64,000 nt of DNA. Source: Clostridiales bacterium Firm_04. GTDB lineage: Bacteria; Bacillota; Clostridia; Oscillospirales; Ruminococcaceae. The DNA is taken from positions 248,001-312,000 of the forward strand of contig LVAJ01000012.1 in NCBI GenBank assembly GCA_001603005.1, given 5' to 3'. Shown here in pieces: positions 9,127 to 17,074 of this stretch. Positions within the stretch are counted from its first letter, which is position 1; every line of letters starts with the position of its first letter. Under the pieces are notes generated by a model. That model searched no databases, had not been told where the DNA came from, and saw only the letters and a program-made list of their open reading frames with translations. The translations under genes and the position numbers were made by a program.

Positions 9127-11175
9127 TCAGTTCAATCCATTCTCGCCGTTCTTCGCAAAGAGCTGAAGCACCGCAGTCCGAAGCGGCTGCAGCGCCGGAG
9201 AACGCAGCTCCGGATCGGTTTCCAGCAGCTGCTTTGCTGCCATTTGCGTTTCCGAGACAAGCGGCATATTGCTGCAAAAAGCTGCCTGCATCAGCGGCGG
9301 CATGCCATGCTGTGCATGTCCGAAGAAATCGCCCGGACCGCGCAGCCGCAGATCTTCCTCTGCAATCGCAAAGCCGTTGACCGTTCTGCTCATGATCTTG
9401 AGCCGCTCGCGGGCATCCTCGCGCCGGCTGTCGGTCACGAGAATGCAGTAGCTCTGCACGCTGCCTCTGCCGACGCGTCCGCGCAGCTGATGCAGCTGGG
9501 CGAGTCCGAAGCGATCGGCATTCTCTATCAAAATCAGCGTTGCGTTCGGCACATCGACACCGACCTCGACGACCGTGGTGCAGACAAGCAGGTCGATCTC
9601 ATGCGCTTTCATCTCAGCCATGACTGCCTCTTTGTCCTGCGGCTTCATCTTGCCGTGGAGCAGCCCGACACGGTATGCGGAAAATGCACCCGCTTTCAGT
9701 TCTTCGGCGTATGTTTCCGCTGCCTGCACATTTTCCAGCGTATCGGATTCCTCGATCATCGCGCAGACCAGATATGCCTGCTCCCCTGCATCGAGATGCT
9801 CCCGGATGAAGCCGTATGCGCGCTCGCGGTAGCCGCCTGTCACGGCAAAGGTCTGGATCGGCAGTCTGCCTTTCGGCATTTCATCGAGGATCGTGATATC
9901 GAGATCGCCGTAGACGATCAGTGCAAGCGTGCGCGGAATCGGTGTCGCGGACATGACAAGCTTATGCGGAAAACCGCCTTTTTCTGCGAGTGCAGCGCGC
10001 TGCGCAACGCCGAAACGGTGCTGCTCATCTGTAATGACAAGTCCCAGCGATGCAAATTCGATATCTTTCTGAATTACGGCATGCGTACCGACAATGACCT
10101 GTGCTGTTCCCTCTGCGATCTGCTTTTTGATCTCACGCTTTTCCTTTGCCTTCGTCGAACCGGTCAGCAAAACCGGCGTCAGACCGATCGGCGCAAGAAA
10201 ATCCGTCATCGTCTGCAAATGCTGCTGCGCGAGGATCTCGGTCGGCGCCATGAGCACAGTCTGATAGCCGTTCTTTGCCGCAAATGCAGCCGCAGCCGCT
10301 GCAACGACCGTCTTGCCGCTGCCGACATCGCCCTGCAGCAGACGGTTCATCGGCTTCTGCTGACAGAGATCCTGACAGATCGTCCGGATCGCGCGGCTCT
10401 GCGCACCCGTCAGCGGAAACGGCAGCGCGCCGAGAAAATCGTCTATTTTCGTATCAGCGGACATCGGTGCTGCATGCTGAATATTCGTGCGGTGCTTCAG
10501 CATCAGTGTGCCGAGCTGGAACTGTAGCAGCTCCTCGAATGCAAGACGGTGCCGCGCATCATCAAGCTGCTGCTTCGATTCCGGACGGTGTACCGCATGC
10601 AGCGCTTCCGGCAGCGTGACAAGCCCGTATCCGGTACGCAGATCGACCGGCAGTGTCTCGAACGGCGCGCGATCGAGAAATGTCAGTGCTTTCTGAATAT
10701 TCGTGCGCATCATCGCGCTGGTCAGACCGGTTGTCTGCGGATAGACCGGCTGGAGCAGCAGCGCACTCTCAACCTTCTGTACCTGCGGTGCCTGCATCTC
10801 CCGCCGGAGCATGCCGCCGGTGATCTTCCCGTAGGCATAGTATTCCTCACCCGCTTTCATCGCCTGATACGTATAAGGTGTATTGTAAAACACAAGCGTC
10901 ATATCCGAAACGCCGTCCGTCACGACAACACGGTACAGCGAAAAACCTTTCCGCACAAAGGAGGGCGCAAGCTTCTGCACGACCGTACATCGCACCGCAC
11001 ACGGCAGCCCGTTCTCCGCGTCATCAATCATGACAGGCGCCGTATAATCAATATAGGTACGGGGAAAATGAAAGAGCAGGTCATAGGGCGTATGGATCCC
11101 CATTTTGTGATATTTTGCAGCGCGCTTCTCGCCGACGCCCGCAAGCGTTTCGATCGGCTGATATAATTCGTTCAT
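9127..11175 (-). CDS. recG: ATP-dependent DNA helicase RecG
   Basis: Superfamily 2 translocase that reverses stalled replication forks and branch-migrates Holliday junctions. Length 682 is typical. The N-terminal wedge (OB-fold) domain covers roughly residues 50-200; helicase motifs follow: Walker A GDVGSGKTV, motif GTHAVIQ, DEQHRFG (DEAD-like box), SATPIPRT, then the second lobe with VVEVGVDVPNAT and LHQLRGRVGRG, and the TRG-type FAIAEEDLRLRGPGDFFG segment near the C-terminus. Monocistronic; its promoter at 11222-11251 is divergent from the riboswitch-oadB unit. Confidence 0.98.
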   Translation of the reverse strand: MNELYQPIETLAGVGEKRAAKYHKMGIHTPYDLLFHFPRTYIDYTAPVMIDDAENGLPCAVRCTVVQKLAPSFVRKGFSLYRVVVTDGVSDMTLVFYNTPYTYQAMKAGEEYYAYGKITGGMLRREMQAPQVQKVESALLLQPVYPQTTGLTSAMMRTNIQKALTFLDRAPFETLPVDLRTGYGLVTLPEALHAVHRPESKQQLDDARHRLAFEELLQFQLGTLMLKHRTNIQHAAPMSADTKIDDFLGALPFPLTGAQSRAIRTICQDLCQQKPMNRLLQGDVGSGKTVVAAAAAAFAAKNGYQTVLMAPTEILAQQHLQTMTDFLAPIGLTPVLLTGSTKAKEKREIKKQIAEGTAQVIVGTHAVIQKDIEFASLGLVITDEQHRFGVAQRAALAEKGGFPHKLVMSATPIPRTLALIVYGDLDITILDEMPKGRLPIQTFAVTGGYRERAYGFIREHLDAGEQAYLVCAMIEESDTLENVQAAETYAEELKAGAFSAYRVGLLHGKMKPQDKEAVMAEMKAHEIDLLVCTTVVEVGVDVPNATLILIENADRFGLAQLHQLRGRVGRGSVQSYCILVTDSRREDARERLKIMSRTVNGFAIAEEDLRLRGPGDFFGHAQHGMPPLMQAAFCSNMPLVSETQMAAKQLLETDPELRSPALQPLRTAVLQLFAKNGENGLN

Positions 11176-11221
11176 ATGGATCGTTCCTTTATCGAGATGC
11201 CAAAATTTGTTGTTGTGTTTT

Positions 11222-11251
11222 AGTATAACACAATTCCGCCGAAAAAGTCAA
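11222..11251 (-). promoter_or_regulatory. recG promoter
   Basis: Minus strand: TTGACT (11246-11251), 18 bp, TATACT (11222-11227). Confidence 0.75.
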
Positions 11252-11287
11252 GAAAGCCCGCAGCCGCAATGCATTTGCAAAAAGCAC

Positions 11288-11316
11288 TTGACATTTTTTG
11301 CTATTTATGATAAACT
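11288..11316 (+). promoter_or_regulatory. Promoter of the riboswitch-oadB operon
   Basis: TTGACA (11288-11293), 17 bp, TAAACT (11311-11316), placing the transcript start at or just before the riboswitch aptamer. Confidence 0.75.
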
Positions 11317-11322
11317 GGTAAA

Positions 11323-11427
11323 GATAAGAGGGAGTAGCCGGCAGAATTGCCCGATTCTGTCGTTCGTGTCGTCATACCCGGTGCTGAAGCCGCACCCGCG
11401 CGAACATCAAACGGCAAGACTTTTATC
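11323..11427 (+). promoter_or_regulatory. yybP-ykoY family riboswitch (Mn2+-type) aptamer
   Basis: The conserved yybP-ykoY blocks occur in the right order: GGGAGTAGC (11330-11338) just after the P1 strand, GTCGTCAT (11368-11375) in the second arm, and GGCAAGACTTTTATC (11413-11427) closing the four-way junction. P1 is GATAAGAG (11323-11330) with CTTTTATC (11420-11427). This family binds Mn2+ between the L1 and L3 loops and usually acts as an ON switch. The 3' P1 strand is also the 5' arm of the terminator at 11416-11468, so aptamer folding and termination are mutually exclusive. Identification rests on motif reading, not a covariance search. Confidence 0.85.
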
Positions 11428-11468
11428 GCACGGAACAATTTGCTCTGCTGCGATAAAGGTCTTTTTTA
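11416..11468 (+). terminator. Riboswitch expression-platform terminator
   Basis: Arms AAGACTTTTATCGCA (11416-11430) and TGCGATAAAGGTCTT (11449-11463) followed by a T run. Shares bases 11420-11427 with riboswitch stem P1. Confidence 0.87.
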
Positions 11469-11502
11469 TTCGCCGCAGCTGCTCTGGAACAGGAGGAAAA
11501 CA

Positions 11503-12612
11503 ATGGAAGTTCTCTATCAGAATCTGTTGAATCTCGACATCAAAATGGTCATCATGTGGCTGATCGGCGGTGTGCTGATCTATCTGGCGATCAAAAAGGA
11601 CATGGAGCCGACGCTCCTGCTGCCGATGGGCTTCGGTGCGATCCTTGTCAACCTGCCGCTCTCCGGCGCGATCACGCAGGGACTTGAGGAAGGTCCGCTC
11701 AGCATCCTCTATAAAGCGGGCATCGCGAACGAGCTGTTTCCGCTGATCCTGTTTATCGGTATCGGCGCGATGATCGACTTCGGTCCGCTGCTTTCCAATC
11801 CGATCCTGATGCTGTTCGGTGCGGCTGCCCAGTTCGGCATCTTCTTTACGCTCTGCACCGCATCCATGTTCTTCGACATCAAGGATGCTGCATCCATTGC
11901 AATCATCGGCGCTGCGGACGGTCCGACCTCGATCGTTGTCGGACAAAAACTCAATTCCAACTATATCGGCGCGATCATGGTCGCGGCATACTCCTATATG
12001 GCGCTTGTCCCGATCATTCAGCCCCCGATCATCAAGCTGCTCACCTCGAAAAAAGAGCGCAGGATCCGCATGGAATACACCCAGAAGCCGGTTTCCAAGG
12101 CCACGCGCATCCTGTTCCCGATCTTCATCACGATCATTGCAGGACTGGTCGCACCGGCATCTGTCGCACTGGTCGGCTTCCTGATGTTCGGCAACCTGAT
12201 CCGCGAATGCGGCGTGCTGGACAGCCTTTCCGAGACCGCACAGAAGGCACTTGCAAATCTTGTCACGATCTTCCTCGGCATCACCATTGCGTCCCAGATG
12301 CAGGCAGAGCATTTCCTGAAGGCAGATACGCTCCTGATCCTGTTCCTCGGTCTTGTCGCATTTATCTTTGATACCGCAGGCGGCGTGATTTTCGCGAAGA
12401 TCCTGAATCTGTTCCTGAAAAAGAAGATTAACCCGATGATCGGTGCAGCCGGCATCTCGGCATTCCCGATGTCCGGCAGAGTTGTGCATAAGCTCGCACT
12501 CAAAGAGGATCCGACCAATTTCCTGCTCATGCAGGCGACCGGCGTCAATGTGTCCGGTCAGATCGCATCCGTCATTGCAGGCGGACTGATCCTGAATTTC
12601 TTCCTGCACTAA
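11503..12612 (+). CDS. oadB: Sodium ion-translocating decarboxylase, beta subunit
   Basis: Polytopic membrane subunit that couples decarboxylation of carboxybiotin to outward Na+ pumping in oxaloacetate/methylmalonyl-CoA decarboxylases. ATG 11503 follows AGGAGG; 369 residues, the usual length. Seen: N-terminal helix IKMVIMWLIGGVLIYLAI, the family segment GIGAMIDFGPLLSNP, IIGAADGPTSIVVG (the region of the essential Asp that binds Na+), and GAAGISAFPMSGRVVHKLA near the C-terminus. A short gamma-like gene follows, but no alpha carboxyltransferase or biotin carrier gene is in the window, so the catalytic subunits must lie elsewhere. Controlled by the yybP-ykoY riboswitch and its terminator. Confidence 0.93.
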   Translation: MEVLYQNLLNLDIKMVIMWLIGGVLIYLAIKKDMEPTLLLPMGFGAILVNLPLSGAITQGLEEGPLSILYKAGIANELFPLILFIGIGAMIDFGPLLSNPILMLFGAAAQFGIFFTLCTASMFFDIKDAASIAIIGAADGPTSIVVGQKLNSNYIGAIMVAAYSYMALVPIIQPPIIKLLTSKKERRIRMEYTQKPVSKATRILFPIFITIIAGLVAPASVALVGFLMFGNLIRECGVLDSLSETAQKALANLVTIFLGITIASQMQAEHFLKADTLLILFLGLVAFIFDTAGGVIFAKILNLFLKKKINPMIGAAGISAFPMSGRVVHKLALKEDPTNFLLMQATGVNVSGQIASVIAGGLILNFFLH

Positions 12613-12630
12613 CCGGAAAGGAGCATTGCT

Positions 12631-12801
12631 ATGTATTTGATGGCTGCATTTGAACCGCAGAATTTTGTGGATAATCTGCGTTATATGGGACTCGGAATGC
12701 TTGGAATCTTTGTTGTCATCGGTGCGATCGCGCTGCTGACTATGCTGCTGAACCGCCTGACTCAACAGCATGACGAGGAATCGCCGGAACAGAAAGGATA
12801 A
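12631..12801 (+). CDS. Short OadG-like (gamma) subunit, 56 residues
   Basis: Very small membrane protein beginning MYLMAAFEPQNF, with one transmembrane helix (about residues 19-40, LGMLGIFVVIGAIALLTMLL) and a charged C-terminal tail. Its place 18 bases after oadB, its single helix and its acidic tail fit the gamma subunit of Na+ decarboxylases, which anchors and assembles the pump; typical OadG is longer (about 80-110) with a His-containing tail, so this is a minimal version. GGAAAGGAG precedes the ATG at good spacing. Family assignment is by context and topology, not by a strong motif. Confidence 0.72.
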   Translation: MYLMAAFEPQNFVDNLRYMGLGMLGIFVVIGAIALLTMLLNRLTQQHDEESPEQKG

Positions 12802-12805
12802 CCGC

Positions 12806-13624
12806 ATGGACGAACCGAATCTGACGCCGGTTCTGCCGGAGATTCCAAAGCCGCCGGCAGAACCGGAACAGCCGGAACCCGGCTTTGTCCCCTACTGTGC
12901 CGAGGCTGCGGACGGGAAACAAAAACGCAGCATAAAAGTCATTCTGCTGGTGATCCTGCTGATCCTTGTCATCATCGGCTTCTGCTTTATGCTGATCAGC
13001 CGGAAATACAACTTTTATACCGAAACGCTTTCATCGCTGAAATTTGATTATCGCAGCGGAGAAGCGTCACCTGTTCAGGACGAAACCGGTGACGGGCATC
13101 TCGCGGAAAATCTGGCGGGACAATGCAAAAACAAGCAGCTCAATATCAAAGCTGTGGAATATACATTTGACGAAAACCGCAATATCAGCAAAACGGTCAC
13201 GCGTTATGACTATTCGTACAATGTCAATGAGATCGTTTCGCAGGCGAAGACCGGAACGGAGAACTGGTTTCTGACACAGAAGCAGGGCTATCGTTACAGC
13301 AAGGCGAACGGACTGGAAACCGGAAGCGGCGACAAATGGGAGCCCGCAAACGAGGGCTATATTCCTGCGCTTTACACCTATTGCTTTCAGACGGAATCCA
13401 ATGCTGTTGAATCTTTTCGCTGGCACGACACCTATGAGACCGAGCTGGACGGCTCCAAATACACCTGTGAGATCTGGCTCCTCTGCGATAACAGCAGCGG
13501 CGCACCGAATTATCTGACGCTCTACCGGTATTACAGCGGCGAACGTCTGGCAGGCGTGCGCGTGCTCAGCAAAACAGATCCGATTATGAATGTATATGAT
13601 ATTCAGGAATATTCCTTTACGTAA
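12806..13624 (+). CDS. Single-pass membrane protein of unknown function
   Basis: Not recognised. The ATG at 12806 is four bases past the oadG-like stop and uses AAAGGA inside that gene; 272 residues. Residues 1-42 are a Pro/Glu-rich cytoplasmic tail, followed by a basic KRSIK and one transmembrane helix (about 45-65, VILLVILLILVIIGFCFML), then a roughly 205-residue polar extracytoplasmic domain with no cysteine pairs or catalytic signature that I can identify. It could be translated from the oadB transcript, but nothing ties it to the pump apart from position. Confidence 0.75.
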   Translation: MDEPNLTPVLPEIPKPPAEPEQPEPGFVPYCAEAADGKQKRSIKVILLVILLILVIIGFCFMLISRKYNFYTETLSSLKFDYRSGEASPVQDETGDGHLAENLAGQCKNKQLNIKAVEYTFDENRNISKTVTRYDYSYNVNEIVSQAKTGTENWFLTQKQGYRYSKANGLETGSGDKWEPANEGYIPALYTYCFQTESNAVESFRWHDTYETELDGSKYTCEIWLLCDNSSGAPNYLTLYRYYSGERLAGVRVLSKTDPIMNVYDIQEYSFT

Positions 13625-13631
13625 TGATCAT

Positions 13632-13662
13632 GATGCCGCAGATTTATCAGAACTGCGGCATC
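13632..13662 (+). terminator. Hairpin after the oadB operon (weak terminator)
   Basis: Perfect 10-bp arms GATGCCGCAG and CTGCGGCATC, but followed by TGTTCTATAT rather than a clear T run, so it may be a leaky terminator or a processing hairpin. Confidence 0.5.
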
Positions 13663-13696
13663 TGTTCTATATACGACAAAGAAAGGGCTGTGACAA

Positions 13697-15796
13697 TTGG
13701 CAAAATCAAAACAGATGCACGAAAACTGGAAGATCCGCACGCTGATCGAAATGGTCTTCGACAACATCCCGTATTCCGATGAAGTTGTTGCAGCACAGCG
13801 CAAAATCGAATCTGCGCTGCATGCTGAATATGACGGGCAGGACAGCAGCAAAACCGCAGATGACATGCTCGAACAATACGGCAGTCTGCAAAAACTGGCT
13901 GCACTGGCAGGCTTTTCTGCTGAAGATGCCGAACGCTGGCGCAGCAGCGGCAATGCACTGGACAGCCGCCCGCTGAAAAAGGAACTGCGGCGGCAGCATC
14001 TCCGGATCTGGCTGACAGCAGCGTTTTGCGTCTTCGGCATGCTGCAGCTGTTCTGGCTGGTCTATAATCTGACCGCGAAACCGGCAGCAGCAGCCGGAAA
14101 TCTGCTTGTGCTCGGCGTCGATCTGCTGATCGCGTCATTCCCGTTCCGGAAGTATCTGAAAACCGAGCGTGCAGCCGCCGATAATCAGTACGATACAGAC
14201 GCATACCGTCTTTTGCGGATGCGCAGCGACCGCTACACCAAACGGCTCCTGAACAGCATTGCACTTCTGTTTGCCGTCGTGTTTGTGTTCATTTTTTCAG
14301 AGCTGAGCTTTTATGTATTCGGCAATTCCAAATCTGCTGAATTTGCTGAAAATTTCTTCAAAAACAGCATTGTCATTGAAATACCGGTATTCCTGCTCAT
14401 CAAAAATATCCTGTGCAGCCGCATCTACCGAAACCGCATCCACCTTCCGGCGCGCAAAAAAATGCGGAATCATGTGTCCGGAATCACGGTATTCTCGACA
14501 GTATACTGGTTCGGCGTCACGGCATTTACCGTGCTCAAAAGCCAAACGCTCACCTATCCCGGCAATGTGTTTCTGATTGCAGGCATCGTATTTGCACTGC
14601 TTGTCGGACTCTATAATATGACGCTCCGCAGCCGTCTGGCACAGCAGAATCTCGTCATCAACAAGCCGCGAATCGCGGTCTGTACCGCAGCGGTCACGGC
14701 AGTTTCTGGTTTTTCCATGTTACAGCGCGACACATGGTATACGCAGAGCTACATCAATTCCGTGCCGGTCGTTCCGCATCATGCACACGAGATCGCCTAT
14801 GACGATGCGACCGGCATCTATACAATCACCGCGTCCACGGATGATTTCCGGATCCTGCACCTGACGGATATTCACATCGGCGGCAGTCTTTATTCCTTCC
14901 GGAAGGATCTGAAAGCGCTGAAAGCATGCTATGCGGAGATTGCATACACAAAGCCGGATCTTGTCATCGTAACCGGTGACCTCTGCTTCCCGCTCGGCAT
15001 CATGTCGCTCTCGCTGAACAACACCGCACCGGTCGGACAGTTTGCTGCATTCATGCGGAACACCGGCATTCCGTGGGCATTCACCTACGGCAATCACGAT
15101 ACCGAAACACTCGCGTCTGCGAATCAGCAGGAGCTGAACGATGTCTACCGATCGCTCTCCTACCGGACATCCGGCAATCTGCTCTATCCGTATGTGCAGC
15201 CCGATATCATGGGCAGAAACAATCAGCTGATCGAACTGCGCAACAAGGACGGAAGCCTCAATACCGGACTATTCCTGATCGACTCAAACGCATATACTGG
15301 GGAAGGCATCAATATCTACGACTACATCCATGACGATCAGGTTGACTGGTATGCAGATCATGTCCGCCGTATGGCGCAGGAAGCCGGAAAAACGGTCAAC
15401 TCCTTCTGCTTTTTCCACATTCCGCTGCAGGAATATAAGACCGCGACGGAACTGTATCTTGCCGGCAGCGAGGAGGTTCAGTATTACTTCGGTGAAAATC
15501 CAGGCGACCACGGCGGCATTACAAATGATCTTGTCTGCTGTTCCGATTATCCGAGCAAACTGTTCGATACGGCGCTGGAGCTTGGCAGCACGACCGGCTT
15601 TTTCTGTGGGCACGATCACTACAACAATGCTTCCATTGCTTACAAAGGCATCCGGCTGACCTACGGCATGAGCATTGACTATCTTGCAATGCCGGGGATC
15701 GAAAAGGAAACCAGGCAGCGCGGCGCGGAGCTGATCACGATTCATCCGGACAGTACATGGGATCTCGAACAGATCCCGCTGTCTACTATCACATAA
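13697..15796 (+). CDS. Multi-spanning membrane metallophosphoesterase
   Basis: Start is the TTG at 13697 with AAAGGG ten bases upstream; no in-frame ATG lies before the conserved part apart from M7. Residues 1-95 are a helical cytoplasmic domain, residues 98-345 hold about seven membrane helices, and residues 390-690 form a calcineurin-like phosphoesterase domain with the full metal-ligand set: DIHIGG (D-x-H), VTGDL (G-D), YGNHDTE (G-N-H-D), FFHIPL (H) and GHDHYN (G-H-x-H). The enzyme part is probably outside the membrane, where such proteins cleave phosphodiesters or pyrophosphates, for example of lipid carriers. Substrate unknown. Followed by a strong terminator. Confidence 0.88.
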   Translation: MAKSKQMHENWKIRTLIEMVFDNIPYSDEVVAAQRKIESALHAEYDGQDSSKTADDMLEQYGSLQKLAALAGFSAEDAERWRSSGNALDSRPLKKELRRQHLRIWLTAAFCVFGMLQLFWLVYNLTAKPAAAAGNLLVLGVDLLIASFPFRKYLKTERAAADNQYDTDAYRLLRMRSDRYTKRLLNSIALLFAVVFVFIFSELSFYVFGNSKSAEFAENFFKNSIVIEIPVFLLIKNILCSRIYRNRIHLPARKKMRNHVSGITVFSTVYWFGVTAFTVLKSQTLTYPGNVFLIAGIVFALLVGLYNMTLRSRLAQQNLVINKPRIAVCTAAVTAVSGFSMLQRDTWYTQSYINSVPVVPHHAHEIAYDDATGIYTITASTDDFRILHLTDIHIGGSLYSFRKDLKALKACYAEIAYTKPDLVIVTGDLCFPLGIMSLSLNNTAPVGQFAAFMRNTGIPWAFTYGNHDTETLASANQQELNDVYRSLSYRTSGNLLYPYVQPDIMGRNNQLIELRNKDGSLNTGLFLIDSNAYTGEGINIYDYIHDDQVDWYADHVRRMAQEAGKTVNSFCFFHIPLQEYKTATELYLAGSEEVQYYFGENPGDHGGITNDLVCCSDYPSKLFDTALELGSTTGFFCGHDHYNNASIAYKGIRLTYGMSIDYLAMPGIEKETRQRGAELITIHPDSTWDLEQIPLSTIT

Positions 15797-15802
15797 AAGC
15801 AA

Positions 15803-15836
15803 GGCGGATACCCACAGCAGTATCCGCCTTTTTTGT
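15803..15836 (+). terminator. Terminator after the metallophosphoesterase gene
   Basis: Arms AAGGCGGATAC and GTATCCGCCTT followed by TTTTTT. A-rich on the far side too, so it may also serve rlmA on the other strand. Confidence 0.9.
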
Positions 15837-15845
15837 ATCATATTG

Positions 15846-16670
15846 TTATTGTTTCCGGCAGCACAGCAATCCAAACGAAACCGTGACCGTCAGCGCATCG
15901 GAATCGGCACGGAGCAGCCGTGCAGCATCTTCCGGCGATGTTTTGTGCACATAGGGCGTCATTGCAAACAGCGCATGCAGGTCATCCTGCGGCACGTTGA
16001 TCTGATAATCGAGCCATTCCAGATGTTCCAGCACAAAGCCGTCCGGTGCAGAGCAAACAGGTCTGTTTTCATACGGCGTGTCATAGATCAGCGCTTTCAG
16101 CTCCCAGAGATGCCGTTCCAGCGGTACCGCGCGCAGGAGCAGCCCGTTCCGATCCAGAATGCGGCAAAACTCCGCAGGCTCGCACGGCGCAAACAGGTTC
16201 AGCACGCAGTCGCAGGACGCATCCGCAAGCGGGATCCTGTTGACAGAAGCAACAGCCCAATTCGGTTCCGGCAGATCGGTCTGCGATGCACGTACCGCTG
16301 CAAACCGCAGAATCTCCGGCGAGATGTCGATGCCGGTCAGCTCCGCATGAATGCCGCTGTCTGTCAGCGCTTGCAGCAGTCCGCAGGAATACCACCCTTC
16401 GCCGCAGCCGATATCCGCGATCCTGCTGCATTTTGCATCGACCGCATACCGCGATACCGCATCCAGAAGCGGCTGATAGTAACCTGCATTCAAAAATCGC
16501 TGCCGCGCCTTCGCCATTTCCGCATCATCGCCGCGCTGACGGTGCCGCTGCCTCTGCAGCAGATTCACGTAACCGGAGCGCGCACGGTCAAAGCAATGTC
16601 CTTTGGAACAGACATAGCGATGCGGTTCCGCAGACAGTTCTCGGCTGCACACCGGACAAATCAGATTCAT
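15846..16670 (-). CDS. rlmA: 23S rRNA (guanine-N1)-methyltransferase RlmA
   Basis: SAM-dependent enzyme that methylates N1 of a guanine in hairpin 35 of 23S rRNA (G745 in the Gram-negative form, G748 in the Gram-positive TlrB form, which affects macrolide sensitivity). The 274-residue product starts with the diagnostic zinc finger CPVC...C followed by GHCFDRARSGYVNLL, then the SAM motif IADIGCGEGWYS near residue 88 and NLFAPCEPAEFCRIL near residue 165. Which of the two guanines is used cannot be told by eye. Own promoter at 16710-16738. Confidence 0.93.
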   Translation of the reverse strand: MNLICPVCSRELSAEPHRYVCSKGHCFDRARSGYVNLLQRQRHRQRGDDAEMAKARQRFLNAGYYQPLLDAVSRYAVDAKCSRIADIGCGEGWYSCGLLQALTDSGIHAELTGIDISPEILRFAAVRASQTDLPEPNWAVASVNRIPLADASCDCVLNLFAPCEPAEFCRILDRNGLLLRAVPLERHLWELKALIYDTPYENRPVCSAPDGFVLEHLEWLDYQINVPQDDLHALFAMTPYVHKTSPEDAARLLRADSDALTVTVSFGLLCCRKQ

Positions 16671-16709
16671 AATAAGCAGATACTCCCCTTTTCGTTTATG
16701 CTATTTCCC

Positions 16710-16738
16710 ATTATAACACAGAATCCGGAAGAATGCAA
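16710..16738 (-). promoter_or_regulatory. rlmA promoter
   Basis: Minus strand: TTGCAT (16733-16738), 17 bp, TATAAT (16710-16715). Confidence 0.78.
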
Positions 16739-16787
16739 TTCATTTGCACGTTTCACTTCTGCGCATGCATAAACATGCAAAAAACGG

Positions 16788-16898
16788 GCATTCTGATTTC
16801 AGAAGCGGCTGAATACCGCTCGGTGCAGACAGGATTCCGCAGCCTGCTGCACTGCGGCAACTGCGGAATCGGAGATATACTATGAAAAATCAGAATGC
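16788..16898 (+). ncRNA. Structured RNA element enclosing the start of a 45-residue ORF
   Basis: Three nested stems can be read. P1: GCATTCTGATTT (16788-16799) pairs perfectly with AAATCAGAATGC (16887-16898), the latter being codons 2-6 of the small ORF. P2: AGCGG (16804-16808) with CCGCT (16816-16820). P3: GATTCCGCAG (16833-16842) with CTGCGGAATC (16861-16870). The ribosome site GGAG (16871-16874) and ATG (16882) lie in the junction strand between P3 and P1. It matches no RNA family I know; it may be a translation-control leader or part of a small RNA ending at the terminator 17021-17060. Confidence 0.5.
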
Positions 16899-17019
16899 AC
16901 CGCTCTGGCGAAACGGTCAGACACCTTCTTCCGGTCCGAATACGGATTCAGAAAACAATGCCGAGCGCGAAGCGCAGCAGCAGAATCAGAAAAGCGAGCA
17001 GCAGAAGCGCTCGCACTAA
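16882..17019 (+). CDS. Small hydrophilic protein, 45 residues
   Basis: ORF beginning MKNQNAPLWRNGQ and ending QQKRSH, rich in Q, N, E and S with no hydrophobic segment, so probably a soluble disordered peptide if made. GGAG stands seven bases before the ATG, and a strong terminator follows immediately after the stop, giving a compact one-gene unit. No family is recognised. Because its first codons form one arm of a 12-bp stem with the leader, either its translation is RNA-controlled or the ORF is a chance reading of a structured RNA. Confidence 0.5.
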   Translation: MKNQNAPLWRNGQTPSSGPNTDSENNAEREAQQQNQKSEQQKRSH

Positions 17020-17020
17020 A

Positions 17021-17060
17021 AAAATACGGCACACGTTTCTCTGCGTGTGCCGTATTTTCT
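17021..17060. terminator. Bidirectional terminator between the 45-residue ORF and serA
   Basis: Arms AAAATACGGCACACG and CGTGTGCCGTATTTT; A and T tracts allow use from both sides. Confidence 0.88.
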
Positions 17061-17074
17061 AACACTCATTCAGA

